The position numbers and the translations under genes were made by a program. A stretch of DNA of 64,000 bases from Poriferisodalis sp965208555 (GTDB lineage: Bacteria > Actinomycetota > Acidimicrobiia > Acidimicrobiales > Poriferisodalaceae): contig NZ_OZ242342.1 in the NCBI RefSeq assembly GCF_965208555.1, positions 992,001-1,056,000 on the forward strand, read 5' to 3'. Below, in pieces: positions 1 through 8,619 of the stretch (position 1 is its first letter; every line of letters starts with the position of its first letter). Below the pieces are notes generated by a model. That model saw only the letters and a program-made list of their open reading frames with translations. It did not search any database and was not told the origin of the DNA.

Positions 1-914
1 TGCAGGATCGTGCCCAGCACGCCGAGCTTCGACGTCTCCTTGGTCTTGAAATTCTCGGGATCGTCCAGCACCTCACCGTCGCGGTTGCCCAGGATGTTGG
101 TGGAGTACCAGCCGCGCAGGCCCAGCATGCGGGCCTTCAGGCCAGGTGCTACCAGGGTTTTCATCAGCGTCTGGCCGGTCTTGAAGTCCTTGCCGGCGAT
201 GGGCACACCGCGGCGCTGGGCCAGCTCGGTCATGGCGGGGATGTCGACCGACAAATTGGGCGCTCCGTTGGCGAAGGGCACGTCGCTCATCAGCGCCGCG
301 TAGGCATAGAGCTGGCTGGGCGAGATGTTGTCGTCATCGGCTGCGAGCCCGGCTTCGAACGCCTCCACGCCGGCATGCACGTCGGACGGCTCCTGGTATG
401 CCTCGGTAGAGCCGCACCACACCATCACGAGCCGATCGCATTCGTTCTCGGTGCGGAAGCGCTCGATGTCTTCCATCAGCGCCTGGGCCGCTTCGAGCTT
501 GCCCATCGGCGGTTTGATGCGGGTGCCCTCCAGCCGGCTCACCCAGCGGGTGTCAAACACGGCATCCATCGCGACGATGCCTTCCAGCTCGCGCGAGATC
601 ACGCCGAGATCGCGGTCTTCCAGCACACCGGCGGTGCGGGCGCCTTCCAGCGCGTTCGGGGTGATGGGATCCCAGCCGCCGAACACCAGGTCGTCGAGTG
701 AGGCCAGGGGCACAAAGTCGCGGATGAGCGGGTTGCGGCCTTCGGCCCGGCCGCCGAGGCGGATGTGGGCCATCTGGCTGACCGAGCCGATCGGTTCCGC
801 CAGCCCGGCACGCGCCGCCAGCACCCCGGCAATGAACGTGGTGGCCACCGCCCCCATGCCAGGCGTGAGCACGCCGAGCTTGCCGGTCGCGGGCGCGATC
901 TGCGGTTGGTTCAT
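1..914 (-). CDS. ino1: Inositol-3-phosphate synthase (partial, 3' end outside window)
   Basis: Converts glucose 6-phosphate to 1D-myo-inositol 3-phosphate with NAD+, the first step towards inositol lipids and, in many actinobacteria, mycothiol. The N-terminus (MNQPQIAPATGKLGVLTPGMG) carries the Rossmann glycine-rich segment, followed by a family-typical IRLGGRAEGRNPLI stretch, a DxxFDTRWVSRL region and the late motif GKDFKTGQTLMKT around residues 245-260. The ATG start is 57 bases after the end of the P450 gene on the same strand. About 304 codons are present, so only part of the C-terminal region is missing compared with a bacterial-type enzyme. Family assignment is confident; the completeness of the C-terminus cannot be judged. 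Confidence 0.9.
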   Translation of the reverse strand, partial: MNQPQIAPATGKLGVLTPGMGAVATTFIAGVLAARAGLAEPIGSVSQMAHIRLGGRAEGRNPLIRDFVPLASLDDLVFGGWDPITPNALEGARTAGVLEDRDLGVISRELEGIVAMDAVFDTRWVSRLEGTRIKPPMGKLEAAQALMEDIERFRTENECDRLVMVWCGSTEAYQEPSDVHAGVEAFEAGLAADDDNISPSQLYAYAALMSDVPFANGAPNLSVDIPAMTELAQRRGVPIAGKDFKTGQTLMKTLVAPGLKARMLGLRGWYSTNILGNRDGEVLDDPENFKTKETSKLGVLGTIL

Positions 915-971
915 GGCAAGAACGCTACGGGGCGCTGGTGCAAGGGGGTCAAGTCCCCAAGCTCAGGGAGT

Positions 972-2240
972 TCAGGCTGCCATCGGGGCGGCCGGCGTGA
1001 ATTCGGCGTCGAGGCGCTTGACGCCGTGAATGAACGACGCCTGCAGCAGGTCCGGTTCACCTGCGGCGACTATGTCGGGCAGCCGCGTGAACAGCTCCCG
1101 GTACATCGTGGTGATCTGGCGCCTGGCCAGGTGCGCGCCGAGGCAGAAGTGCGGTCCGGGACCGCCGAAGCCGTACTGCGGATTCGGGTCACGCAACACG
1201 TCGAACTTGAAGGGATCGTCGAACACGGCGGGGTCGCGATTCGCAGCGATGTAGAACATCGCCAACTTGTCGCCCTCGTGCATCTGACGCCCGCCGCACT
1301 CGACGTCACGGGTCACCGAGCGACGCATGTAGCTCACCGGGCTCGCGACGCGGACGATCTCCTCGACCGCAGTGGGCGCAACGCCCTCGAAGTCGGCCAT
1401 CCAGGTGGCACGCTGGTCGGGGTTGTCGGTCAGGAACTTGAGCCCCCACGCCGTGGAGTTGCGGGTGGTCTCGTTGCCGGCCACCACCAGCAGCACGAAG
1501 AAGCTGGCGAGATCGGCCTCGCTGAGACGGTCGTCTTCGAGCTCGGCGTTCACGATCATGCTGGTCAGGTCGGTGCCGTCGCCGCCCTGCTTGGCCGCGG
1601 CGACCTCCTTCATGAGCTCGGCCAAGTCGGCGCCAGCTTGCAGCAGTGCCGTGGCGAGGTCGCCGTCAGGCGGCTGGAAGTCGGGGTCGGAGATGCCCAG
1701 GATGATGTTGGTGCGATCGAACACGAACTTGTACTCAGAACCGGGTATGCCCATGAGGTCGCACACGATGCGCAGCGGCAGTGCGGCCGCCACGTCCCAC
1801 ACGAACTCGCAGGTGCCCTGCTCGCAGATCGAGTTCACGATCTCGCGGGCGCCTTCACGGATGCCGCCGTCGAGCTGTTCGAGCATCTTGGGCGTGAAGC
1901 CCTTGGCCACGATGCGCCGCAGCCGTGCGTGACGAGGGTCGTCCATGGCGATCATCGAGCTGAAGAACTCGGTGAACTCCGGCGGGTTGTCGCCCAGGGT
2001 GATGCCTCTCGCGGAGCTGAAGACCTCGGTGTTGCGTGAGATGGTGGCGATGTCCTCGTGGCGGGTGACGCACCAGTAGCCGGGACTCGGTGCGACCCAT
2101 TCGGAGAAGTACGGCTCCTCGAACCAGTCCAGCGGGGCCTCGGCGTGATAGCGGGCGATCACCGCGTCGATCTCGTCGGCCGGCTGCGTCCAGAACCATG
2201 GTTCCATGAGGTTGGGCAGTGACGTGTTCCACTCGCGCAT
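972..2240 (-). CDS. Cytochrome P450
   Basis: Haem-thiolate monooxygenase of about 422 residues, the usual bacterial soluble length. The oxygen-binding I-helix shows VVAGNETTRNSTAWG, the K-helix ExxR is in EEIVRVASPV, and the Cys-ligand loop is FGGPGPHFCLGAHLAR near the C-terminus. The segment SSMIAMDDPRHARLRRIVAKGF is typical of the actinobacterial CYP124/125/142-like group that oxidises sterol or branched lipid side chains; that substrate is only inferred. The ATG at 2240 (MREWNTSLPN) was preferred over an upstream GTG because it gives a normal P450 N-terminus. It is divergent from the PanE-like gene. No ferredoxin or reductase gene lies beside it, so electron donors must come from elsewhere. 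Confidence 0.88.
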   Translation of the reverse strand: MREWNTSLPNLMEPWFWTQPADEIDAVIARYHAEAPLDWFEEPYFSEWVAPSPGYWCVTRHEDIATISRNTEVFSSARGITLGDNPPEFTEFFSSMIAMDDPRHARLRRIVAKGFTPKMLEQLDGGIREGAREIVNSICEQGTCEFVWDVAAALPLRIVCDLMGIPGSEYKFVFDRTNIILGISDPDFQPPDGDLATALLQAGADLAELMKEVAAAKQGGDGTDLTSMIVNAELEDDRLSEADLASFFVLLVVAGNETTRNSTAWGLKFLTDNPDQRATWMADFEGVAPTAVEEIVRVASPVSYMRRSVTRDVECGGRQMHEGDKLAMFYIAANRDPAVFDDPFKFDVLRDPNPQYGFGGPGPHFCLGAHLARRQITTMYRELFTRLPDIVAAGEPDLLQASFIHGVKRLDAEFTPAAPMAA

Positions 2241-2340
2241 GGCAGCACGGTAGCGCCGCGCTCGGATCGCTCGATACGGTCCGGCGGCGTCAGGCGGCTG
2301 CGCGGGTCGCACATGAGGTCATCTGGCACGATGTACCGCC

Positions 2341-3393
2341 GTGGCTCAGAACCCATCCCCCGTTTCTGACGTGACGTCCCCGAACGACGCACCGCTGAAC
2401 TACGTCATTCACGGTGCCGGCGCAATCGGCTGTGTTCTCGGGGCGCGGCTGACCAACGCGGGGCGCAGGGTTGCGCTGGTCGCCCGTGGGGACCATCTGG
2501 CGGCGTTGCAACAGCACGGCCTGCGCATCGGGGGCCGCACCGAGGGCAATTTCCCGTTGCCGGCCGTTCGCACCGCGCACGAACTCGATCTCGATGCGAA
2601 CACCGTGGTGCTGCTCACCATGAAGACCCAGCACACCTTCGAGGCGATCGAACAGCATCGGGAGCTCTACGACGGCGTGCCGCTGTTCTGCTTCCAGAAC
2701 AGCGTCTCCAATGAGGAATGGCTGATCGGCCAGGGGTTCCGTGCCTACGGCGTCATGGTCCGCATCGGCGCCCGCATCGACGAGCCGGGAGTGGTCACCC
2801 ATACCGGCGCACGCCGGGCTGACATCGGCTGCTGGCCGGCTGGAACCGACGACCTGTGCACACGCGTGGTCGATGATCTGGTCGCCGCCGAGATGCGTGC
2901 GTCGCTCGTCGAACGGGTCATCGATCACAAGTGGGGCAAGCTTGTGGTGAACCTCACGAATGCGTTTTCGGCCCTCGTCGACTTGCCGGTCCAGGAGTGG
3001 TTCTGCGCCGAGGAGAACCGCTTCCTCATGGCCGACATCCAGCAAGAGGCGGCCGACGTGCTTGAGGCTGCAGGCATCACACCGGTCATGGACGACGGCA
3101 GCGATCTTCATACGTGGATTGCCCGCATGCGCCGACCGGGTCAGCGCGAGCCGCGGGAGGTCGCCGACCCCTCGCTCTACAGCTACCCATCGACCTGGCA
3201 GGACCTGCACTTCCGGCGCCCGACCGTCGAGGTGGAGCACTTCAACGGCCGCATCTGCGAGCTCGGCGAGCGCTACGGCATCCCGACGCCGCTCAACCGG
3301 GTGCTGACCGAGCGGTGCTGCGATGCCGCCGCGCGCCGCTTGGGGCCCGGCACTGAGACGGCCGCATCGCTGCGCGCCGCCGCCGGCCTCTGA
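2341..3393 (+). CDS. 2-dehydropantoate 2-reductase family protein (PanE/ApbA)
   Basis: NADPH-dependent ketopantoate reductase family, the pantothenate/CoA pathway step when orthologous. The N-terminal Rossmann motif is HGAGAIGCVLGARL at about residues 23-36. A helical C-terminal domain contains DHKWGKLVVNLTNAFSAL, holding the catalytic Lys and the conserved Asn. At 350 residues it is somewhat longer than classical PanE (about 300), mainly through an N-terminal extension after the GTG start. Members of this family also act on other 2-keto acids, and no other pantothenate genes are nearby, so PanE itself is not certain. It is followed after 6 bases by a tRNA on the opposite strand. Confidence 0.8.
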   Translation: MAQNPSPVSDVTSPNDAPLNYVIHGAGAIGCVLGARLTNAGRRVALVARGDHLAALQQHGLRIGGRTEGNFPLPAVRTAHELDLDANTVVLLTMKTQHTFEAIEQHRELYDGVPLFCFQNSVSNEEWLIGQGFRAYGVMVRIGARIDEPGVVTHTGARRADIGCWPAGTDDLCTRVVDDLVAAEMRASLVERVIDHKWGKLVVNLTNAFSALVDLPVQEWFCAEENRFLMADIQQEAADVLEAAGITPVMDDGSDLHTWIARMRRPGQREPREVADPSLYSYPSTWQDLHFRRPTVEVEHFNGRICELGERYGIPTPLNRVLTERCCDAAARRLGPGTETAASLRAAAGL

Positions 3394-3399
3394 GACGGG

Positions 3400-3485
3400 T
3401 GCCCGGGGCGGGATTCGAACCCGCACACTCCCGAAGGAGCCGAGGGGTTTAAGCCCTCTGCGTCTGCCAGTTCCGCCACCCGGGC
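3400..3485 (-). tRNA. tRNA-Leu (anticodon UAA)
   Basis: Read on the minus strand it begins GCCCGGGTGGCGGAACTGGC and ends GGTTCGAATCCCGCCCCGGGCA, giving a 7-bp acceptor stem, the T-loop GTTCGAATC and a class II variable arm. The anticodon stem-loop GAGGG-CTTAAAC-CCCTC places TAA as anticodon. It is 86 bases long with discriminator A. The CCA end is not encoded. Confidence 0.96.
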
Positions 3486-3556
3486 CAGCCAGCACGGCAA
3501 GCGAGCGCGCGGAGCCCATCATGCTCGCTCCGCCGACGAACGGCGACTCCGGGTGT

Positions 3557-3877
3557 TCAGGCAGCCTCGTTCAACGGAAACGACGCCACGGGATGGCCCT
3601 GTATGCCTCCGCCGCTGCTGATGGACGCGGCTTCCCGCCACAGTTCGTCGCGCACGGCCCCGGCGGCATCGGCACCCAGTTCGTTGCAGACCACGATGCC
3701 CTCAATGGCATCGGCCACCACAGCGCCGAACGGGCGCCCCTTTACACGCACTCCCACGACACAGTCACCAGCAGGCATGCGCTGGATGGAACGGTCGAGC
3801 GCGTCGGAGCGGGGCGGGCTCTGAAAGCTCGGAGCGCTCAGACCCAGCGAACGAGCCGCCATGGTGAGCGCTCGCAC
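3557..3877 (-). CDS. Conserved hypothetical protein
   Basis: A short protein of about 106 residues if the GTG at 3877 is used; an ATG at 3862 and a longer frame reaching 4036 are alternatives. The core reads SAPSFQSPPRSDALDRSIQR, then VVGVRVKGRPFGAVVADAIEG, with alternating hydrophobic strands and no signal peptide or membrane helix. The SPPR...DRSIxR and RGRPFxAVxADxxEGVV pattern resembles short uncharacterised actinobacterial proteins seen beside RecB-like nucleases (impression from memory). It is divergent from the PD-(D/E)XK gene at 4140. Function unknown. Confidence 0.6.
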   Translation of the reverse strand: MRALTMAARSLGLSAPSFQSPPRSDALDRSIQRMPAGDCVVGVRVKGRPFGAVVADAIEGIVVCNELGADAAGAVRDELWREAASISSGGGIQGHPVASFPLNEAA

Positions 3878-4139
3878 CGTCAGAACGAAACGACCCGAGA
3901 GATCGGGAGCACGGTCGCCGGCGCCACGTTGAGGGCGCGTCGAGGCGCCGCCGGCACGGTGCGGCCGGTCGCGAACCGGCGCTGCGTCGACCAGCCGGAG
4001 TGCTGCGGGCGGATGGGTTCGGGGTGTCGCTGGCATGTGGCCAGCATCTCTGAGGGGTGTGACATCAAAACGGGCCTTGCCGTGCGGGCCGTCGGGGTGA
4101 TGTCAGGGCCTGCTGCAGCGACGGCCACAATGGACCCGC

Positions 4140-5099
4140 ATGGCGACCACAGCTCCGGCACTGCTTCCTGCACAACAGGCCACCCTGAACGCCATCCGCA
4201 CGCCCGCAGAGCGGCGCCCTGCTTACGCGCACACCTTCGCCGCCGAGCTGCGCGACGAAGCGGAAACGGCGTTGGCTGAGCTGATGGATGCGGCTCGCGA
4301 CATGGACAGCCGTGGGCTGTGGGTGTCGAAGCGAAGTCTCGCCGGCGTGTTCGGCTGCGAAGCTCGCTACCTCGCCGATGAAGACTCCCCGTTCGAATGG
4401 ACAGTGCCGACCGCACGCGGCACGGTGCTGCACAAAGCGGTCGAGCTGTCCATCCACCGTCGCTTCGAACCCGAAGATGCCGTCGACGCAGCACTCGAGC
4501 GTCTCATCGCCGACGACGACAGTCTCGGCAGCTTCCTGGCCGCAGCATCGGAGGGCGAACTCGCCGATCTCACCGCCAACTGCGTTGCACTGCTCACGCG
4601 ATTCAGCGAGACCTTCCCGCCGATGCAACGTGCGTGGCGACCTGCCGCCGAGGTCCGGGCCCGTGCACGGCTCGGTGCCGGTTCCATCGTGCTGTCCGGA
4701 AAGTACGACTTGACGCTCGGGTCGCCCGCTCCACTGGGCGGATCTGACGGCCTCCAGCGCGCCGGCAAGGTCATCATCGACCTCAAGACCGGTTCGCGAT
4801 CGGCAACCGACCCGGAGGATCTGCGCTTCTACGCGCTGGTCGAGACACTGTCAGTGGGCGTGCCACCGCTCGGCATCGGCTCGTTCTACGTCGCCGAAGG
4901 GCGCATCGAACACGAGGCCGTCACCGCCGAGGTGCTCGCCAGCGCGCTGCGCCGCACGGTGGACGGCATCGGCCGACTCATCAGGCTTCGCTCGACCGAG
5001 CACGAGCCGCGCCGCCATCCCGGACCCCCGTGCCGTTGGTGCCCGATCTCCGCAGGCTGTGGGCCAGGTCAGGAGTGGCTGTCAGACCCCGACGACTGA
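4140..5099 (+). CDS. PD-(D/E)XK nuclease superfamily protein, RecB/Cas4-like, probable Fe-S
   Basis: Stand-alone nuclease domain of 319 residues. Core motifs appear in order: GTVLHKAVEL (GxxxHxxxE, about residue 98), LSGKYDL (GxxDL, about 186), VIIDLKTGS (the D...DxK lysine, about 215) and a late YALVETL replacing QxxxY. A cysteine at FGCEARY (about residue 77) plus C-x2-C-x5-C in PCRWCPISAGC near the C-terminus matches the split four-Cys Fe-S clamp of AddB/Cas4-type nucleases. No helicase or Cas gene is adjacent, so a DNA-repair role is inferred. Its last 31 bases overlap the convergent GNAT gene. Confidence 0.8.
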   Translation: MATTAPALLPAQQATLNAIRTPAERRPAYAHTFAAELRDEAETALAELMDAARDMDSRGLWVSKRSLAGVFGCEARYLADEDSPFEWTVPTARGTVLHKAVELSIHRRFEPEDAVDAALERLIADDDSLGSFLAAASEGELADLTANCVALLTRFSETFPPMQRAWRPAAEVRARARLGAGSIVLSGKYDLTLGSPAPLGGSDGLQRAGKVIIDLKTGSRSATDPEDLRFYALVETLSVGVPPLGIGSFYVAEGRIEHEAVTAEVLASALRRTVDGIGRLIRLRSTEHEPRRHPGPPCRWCPISAGCGPGQEWLSDPDD

Positions 5100-5752
5100 G
5101 CGATGCCGTCGCTGCGGATAGAGCTGAGCCGCGCCGCCATCTCATCACGACCAGCCCGCCATTCCTCGACCGTCAAGCCGAAGCGAACGTGGTCCTCCCA
5201 GACACCGGCGATCTGGATGTATCCCTGCGCAGTCCCCTCCGAGCGCAGCCCCAGCTTCTCCACCACCCGCAAGCTGGCGGCGTTGCGAGGCATGATCGAC
5301 ACCTGCACCCGGTGCAGGCCGGCCTGATCGAAGGCGAATCCGAAGACCGCCATCAGTCCTTCGGCAACGAGTCCCATGCCGGCCAGGCGCTCGTCGATCC
5401 AGTAGCCCACATGGGCGCTCTGGAATGCGCCGCGCGCCACATGGGAGACATTGATCTCGCCGCAGAACCAGCCCTCATGCCAGAGGCCGAAGTCGAACGC
5501 CGTGCCCAGCGAGCGCTCGCGCTCGCGAACACGGCAGCGATTGGCGAACGCTTGGGAGTCGCGCGATGGGTCAGGCGCACCCGCAGGCGGGCGGGGCTCC
5601 CATTTGGCCAGCCAGTCGCGGCATCGCTCCCGGACTTCGTTCCATTGGGCGAAGTCCGACGGCACGAGCGGGCGAAGCTCCAGCCGCTCGGTGCGCAGGC
5701 GACTCACGCTGCGCACAGTACTGGCGCGCCGCCGGCGCTCACCGAGCGGCAT
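5069..5752 (-). CDS. GNAT family N-acetyltransferase (RimJ/RimL type)
   Basis: Acetyl-CoA-dependent acetyltransferase of 227 residues. The start of the domain is RTERLELRPLVPSDFAQWNEV. The mid-domain motif GYWIDERLAGMGLVAEGLMA corresponds to the acetyl-CoA pyrophosphate-binding segment of RimJ-like enzymes, followed by HRVQVSIMPRNAASLRVVEKLGLRSEG, the typical N-S motif before the last strand, and GVWEDHVRFGL. The substrate (ribosomal protein N-terminus, aminoglycoside or small molecule) cannot be told. The ATG start lies inside the end of ppx (14-base overlap), so the two are probably translationally coupled. Confidence 0.85.
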   Translation of the reverse strand: MPLGERRRRASTVRSVSRLRTERLELRPLVPSDFAQWNEVRERCRDWLAKWEPRPPAGAPDPSRDSQAFANRCRVRERERSLGTAFDFGLWHEGWFCGEINVSHVARGAFQSAHVGYWIDERLAGMGLVAEGLMAVFGFAFDQAGLHRVQVSIMPRNAASLRVVEKLGLRSEGTAQGYIQIAGVWEDHVRFGLTVEEWRAGRDEMAARLSSIRSDGIAQSSGSDSHS

Positions 5753-6848
5753 GATCGCTCCCCGCTGGGCTGGCCTGCGCCTCGCGGAGCTCAGCCGCTG
5801 GGCTGGCCTGCGCCTCGCGGAGCTCAGCCGCTGGGCTGGCCTGCGCCTCGCGGAGCTCAGCCGCTGGGCTGGCCTGCGCCTCGCGGAGCTCAGCCGCTAT
5901 GCCGTCAAGCAGATCACGCTCGCGCACGAGGCACTCGTCGATGTCCCAGTGGCGCATGACTGCGACCAGGATGCAGCAGCCGCCCACGATCACCGGTGCA
6001 CGATCGACGTGCAGACCCGGATTGTGGATGCGGTCAACCAGCCGCTCGGTGGCCAGCGTGCGGAACACGTCTTCGGCAGCAGCCCTGGTGAGCACGAACC
6101 CATCGATGACCTCAGGATCGTAGGGATCGAGGCCGATCTCGACCGCAGCCACCGTCGTGACCGTCCCAGCGACACCCACGAGCCGTGCCGCCGCGGCAGT
6201 CCGTCCGATGACCGGGTGCTCGCGGTCGATGTCATCGAGGTGCAGGCGAGCAACCGAGATCGCTGAGCTCAACTCCTCCGGCCGGGGGGGATCCGAGGCC
6301 AAGAACCTCTCGGTCCAGCGCACCGAGCCCATGTCCACGGAGGCTGCGTTGTCCGGCCGGGTGCTCGCGGACGGCGTGCCGTACGCCAACTCGGTGGAAC
6401 CCCCGCCGATGTCGAGCACGAGTACCGGGCCGGCGTGCGCGCCGTCAAGGCCCGCAGTAGCGCCAGCGAATCCGTAAGCCGCTTCGCTCTCGCCGTCCAG
6501 CAACTCGACCTCCACCCCGAGAGCATCGCCTGCTCTTCGCAGGAATGCTGCGCCGTTCGCCGCGTCGCGCGCAGCGCTGGTGGCCACGGCCCGCACGGCA
6601 GTCGCCTGACGGTCTTCGATGATCTCGCGGTATTCCTCCAGCACGTCGACCACGCGACCGATGGCATCGTCTCGAAGCCGGCCGCCGGCGTCGACGCCCC
6701 GCCCGAGCCCGGTGATGCGCAGCAGCCTCAGGCCCAGCCCCTTGCCGTCGTCGATGAGCAGCCGCGTGGTGTTCGTGCCGCAGTCCACGACCGCAACCGG
6801 ATCGTGCCCAGTCGGCTGAGGTTCAGCGCTGTCCGTCACGGGACTCAC
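5739..6848 (-). CDS. ppx: Exopolyphosphatase, Ppx/GppA family, with a repeat tail
   Basis: Sugar-kinase-fold phosphatase that removes terminal phosphate from polyphosphate or pppGpp. Phosphate-1 motif is VVDCGTNTTRLLI (residues about 20-32); phosphate-2 is VLDIGGGSTELAYG (about 142); adenosine-type motif VGVAGTVTTVAA (about 225). The family's usual end, ERDLLDGIA, occurs near residue 310, but the ORF continues with four copies of an 11-residue unit (AELREAQASPA) encoded by exact 33-bp repeats. The GTG start overlaps the DUF501 stop as GTGA, matching the DUF501-ppx pairing in Mycobacterium (Rv1025-ppx2). The tail is probably disordered and dispensable (inference). Confidence 0.9.
   Translation of the reverse strand: MSPVTDSAEPQPTGHDPVAVVDCGTNTTRLLIDDGKGLGLRLLRITGLGRGVDAGGRLRDDAIGRVVDVLEEYREIIEDRQATAVRAVATSAARDAANGAAFLRRAGDALGVEVELLDGESEAAYGFAGATAGLDGAHAGPVLVLDIGGGSTELAYGTPSASTRPDNAASVDMGSVRWTERFLASDPPRPEELSSAISVARLHLDDIDREHPVIGRTAAAARLVGVAGTVTTVAAVEIGLDPYDPEVIDGFVLTRAAAEDVFRTLATERLVDRIHNPGLHVDRAPVIVGGCCILVAVMRHWDIDECLVRERDLLDGIAAELREAQASPAAELREAQASPAAELREAQASPAAELREAQASPAGSDHAAR
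5764..5895. repeat. Four exact 33-bp tandem repeats inside ppx
   Basis: Units at 5764-5796, 5797-5829, 5830-5862 and 5863-5895 are identical, each beginning gctgggctggcctgcgcctc. The period is a multiple of three, so the ppx frame is kept and each unit adds 11 residues. Complete identity between copies indicates recent expansion by slippage or unequal recombination. Confidence 0.97.
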
Positions 6849-7330
6849 CCGCCGACGTCCAGCCGTGCCAGCGCCCAGTCGCCGACCGGGTCATCGCCGC
6901 CCGCCAGCCGGTACGCCAGGTGCGCGTGCAGGCATTTCACCCCTCGCGCCGTCCCCCCGACACCGCCCGTCGGGCGCGGCCCACGGTGGTCGTGGGGCAC
7001 CAGTGCGTCTCGCTCGGCGGCGTAGCGGGCATGCGCCGCTGCAAGCGCCTCCGCATCGACTGCCGCCTCTGCAGTCCGGACCCCGCCGTCGCCCTCAAGC
7101 TGGGACACCTGCCGACGCAGGTCGAGGTCGACCAGCCAGTACCGGGTGGGCATGGGACGCCCGTCGTCAAGCAGCGGGGCGTTGGCGATCACCACCGGAC
7201 GCCCGTCGCCGTGCGCGACAGCCACCTCGAAAGCGCACTGCGGCGGCCGGCCCAGCAAGGCGGCCACCGCTTCGGACTGAGCGGGCGTTGGGGGTGCGCC
7301 GGCGGCGCAACGGACTAGCAACGCCCTCAA
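6845..7330 (-). CDS. DUF501 domain-containing protein
   Basis: Protein of 161 residues in a conserved actinobacterial family of unknown function. The N-terminal half has LLGRPPQCAFEVAVAHGDGRP and PMPTRYWLVD. The family's hallmark end GGVGGTARGVKCLHAHLAYRL with conserved Cys and two His is intact around residues 125-146. Its stop overlaps the GTG of ppx. In Mycobacterium and relatives this gene sits between the DivIC/FtsB-like gene and ppx, whereas here ftsB and eno are about 28 kb away. Confidence 0.85.
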   Translation of the reverse strand: MRALLVRCAAGAPPTPAQSEAVAALLGRPPQCAFEVAVAHGDGRPVVIANAPLLDDGRPMPTRYWLVDLDLRRQVSQLEGDGGVRTAEAAVDAEALAAAHARYAAERDALVPHDHRGPRPTGGVGGTARGVKCLHAHLAYRLAGGDDPVGDWALARLDVGG

Positions 7331-7350
7331 GGAGTCGCAGCGACTGGCCC

Positions 7351-8040
7351 TCAGCCTTGACGACGCTTGCGCCGGCGGCGACGGTTGAACAGGAAGAACA
7401 CCACCACGGCAAGCGGCGCCAGGATGCGCTTGAGCATCGGCCTGCCCGCCGTCTCCAGCAGGTCGACCGGCTCGGGCTCGGCCATCTCGATCTGACGCGG
7501 GCCCCCGGACGCAGGCACCTCGGCCGCCTCGTCGGCGGTATCGGCGTCATCGTCGGCGGCATCGCTCGCCTCAGCACCGGAACCACCCTGATCGCCGATC
7601 TCGGACAGCTTCTGCTCAAGCGAGTCCACGAACTGACCAATGAGCTTCTCGGTGACGTCGGCCATCACGCCGCGGCCGAACTGGGCCACCTTGCCGGTGA
7701 CCTTCAGATCGGTGGCGATCGACACGACCGTGCCGTCGCCGTCCGGGGTCATCTCGGCGGTCACCTCGGCGGCTGCGTTGCCGGCACCGCGCGAGTCGCG
7801 GCCGGACGCTTCGAGCACGATCCTTCGATTGGCCTCATCGAGCTCCACGAACTTCGCGGAGCCCTTGTACTGCGCCGTGATGGGGCCCACCTTGACCTTC
7901 ACTCCGCCCTTGAACTCGTCGCCGTCGATCTCGGTGAGCTGCGCGCCGGGCATGCACGGCGCGATGAACTCCACATCGGTCAGGGTGCTCCACGCCTGCT
8001 CGACGGGTATGCCGACACGGAATTCGCTCTTCAGCTCCAT
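7351..8040 (-). CDS. CoxG-like SRPBCC protein with C-terminal membrane anchor
   Basis: START/SRPBCC-fold protein of 229 residues. The opening MELKSEFRVGIPVEQAWSTL and the segment IAPCMPGAQL are characteristic of the CO dehydrogenase subunit G family. The lipid-pocket domain spans about residues 1-150, followed by an Asp/Ala-rich linker and a C-terminal hydrophobic helix (ILAPLAVVVFFLF) ended by a run of arginines, consistent with a cytoplasmic tail-anchored protein. CoxG proteins link Mo-hydroxylases to membrane quinone (published for mycobacterial CODH; applied here by inference). Its first 10 bases overlap the MobA-like gene, placing it in the Cox accessory group. Confidence 0.85.
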   Translation of the reverse strand: MELKSEFRVGIPVEQAWSTLTDVEFIAPCMPGAQLTEIDGDEFKGGVKVKVGPITAQYKGSAKFVELDEANRRIVLEASGRDSRGAGNAAAEVTAEMTPDGDGTVVSIATDLKVTGKVAQFGRGVMADVTEKLIGQFVDSLEQKLSEIGDQGGSGAEASDAADDDADTADEAAEVPASGGPRQIEMAEPEPVDLLETAGRPMLKRILAPLAVVVFFLFNRRRRRKRRQG

Positions 8041-8597
8041 CGGCGCAGATCCTCCACGGTGTCGATGTCGTCGGGTTGTCCTTCGCAGGCTACCGGCACC
8101 ACGATTTCCGGAAATCGCCGCATGAGCGTCCGGGCGCCCTCGTCGCCGCCGTGCGGCAACAGCGGCCAGACCTCGCGGGCCAGCCGCACGGGATTCCTCC
8201 GCTGACCGCCGTAGTCGGCAACAGCAATGAGTCCCTCGCCGGCGCCGACAGCCCGCCAAGCCGCCGCTGTCACGAACGGCTGGTCGGCGAGACCCACGAC
8301 GATCGCATCATGGCCCTGCCGCTCAGCCCACGAGGCCGCGCATCGCACCGACGATGCGATGCCCGAGGCCCAGCGTTCGTTCTCGACGATGGTGATCTCG
8401 CCGCCGGCACTCGCCAGTGCTTGGGAGATGTCCGCCGCCCCGGTAACAACCGCCACAGCATCGAACGACGCCTCGACGAGCGATCCCAGCGCCCGGCTGA
8501 CCACGCTCTGACCCTCGATGACGGCCAGCAGCTTGTGCTGCGGATCGGTGAACCGGGTCCCGGCCCCCGCTGCCAGCAGCACTCCCGCCGTGGACAC
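8031..8597 (-). CDS. MobA-like/MocA-type NTP transferase
   Basis: Nucleotidyltransferase of 188 residues. The nucleotide-binding loop is LLAAGAGTRFTDPQHKLLAVI, the metal-binding region is IVVGLADQPFVTAAAW (DQPF at about residue 103), and GGQRRNPVRLAREVWPLL is typical of molybdenum cofactor cytidylyl/guanylyltransferases that load Mo-MPT for CO dehydrogenase and xanthine dehydrogenase enzymes. The GTG start lies 22 bases from the end of the acyl-CoA dehydrogenase gene, and its stop overlaps coxG. It probably makes molybdopterin cytosine dinucleotide for the CoxMS-type hydroxylase. Confidence 0.82.
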   Translation of the reverse strand: MSTAGVLLAAGAGTRFTDPQHKLLAVIEGQSVVSRALGSLVEASFDAVAVVTGAADISQALASAGGEITIVENERWASGIASSVRCAASWAERQGHDAIVVGLADQPFVTAAAWRAVGAGEGLIAVADYGGQRRNPVRLAREVWPLLPHGGDEGARTLMRRFPEIVVPVACEGQPDDIDTVEDLRRWS

Positions 8598-8619
8598 TGG
8601 CTGATGGCCCTGAGCCTGG

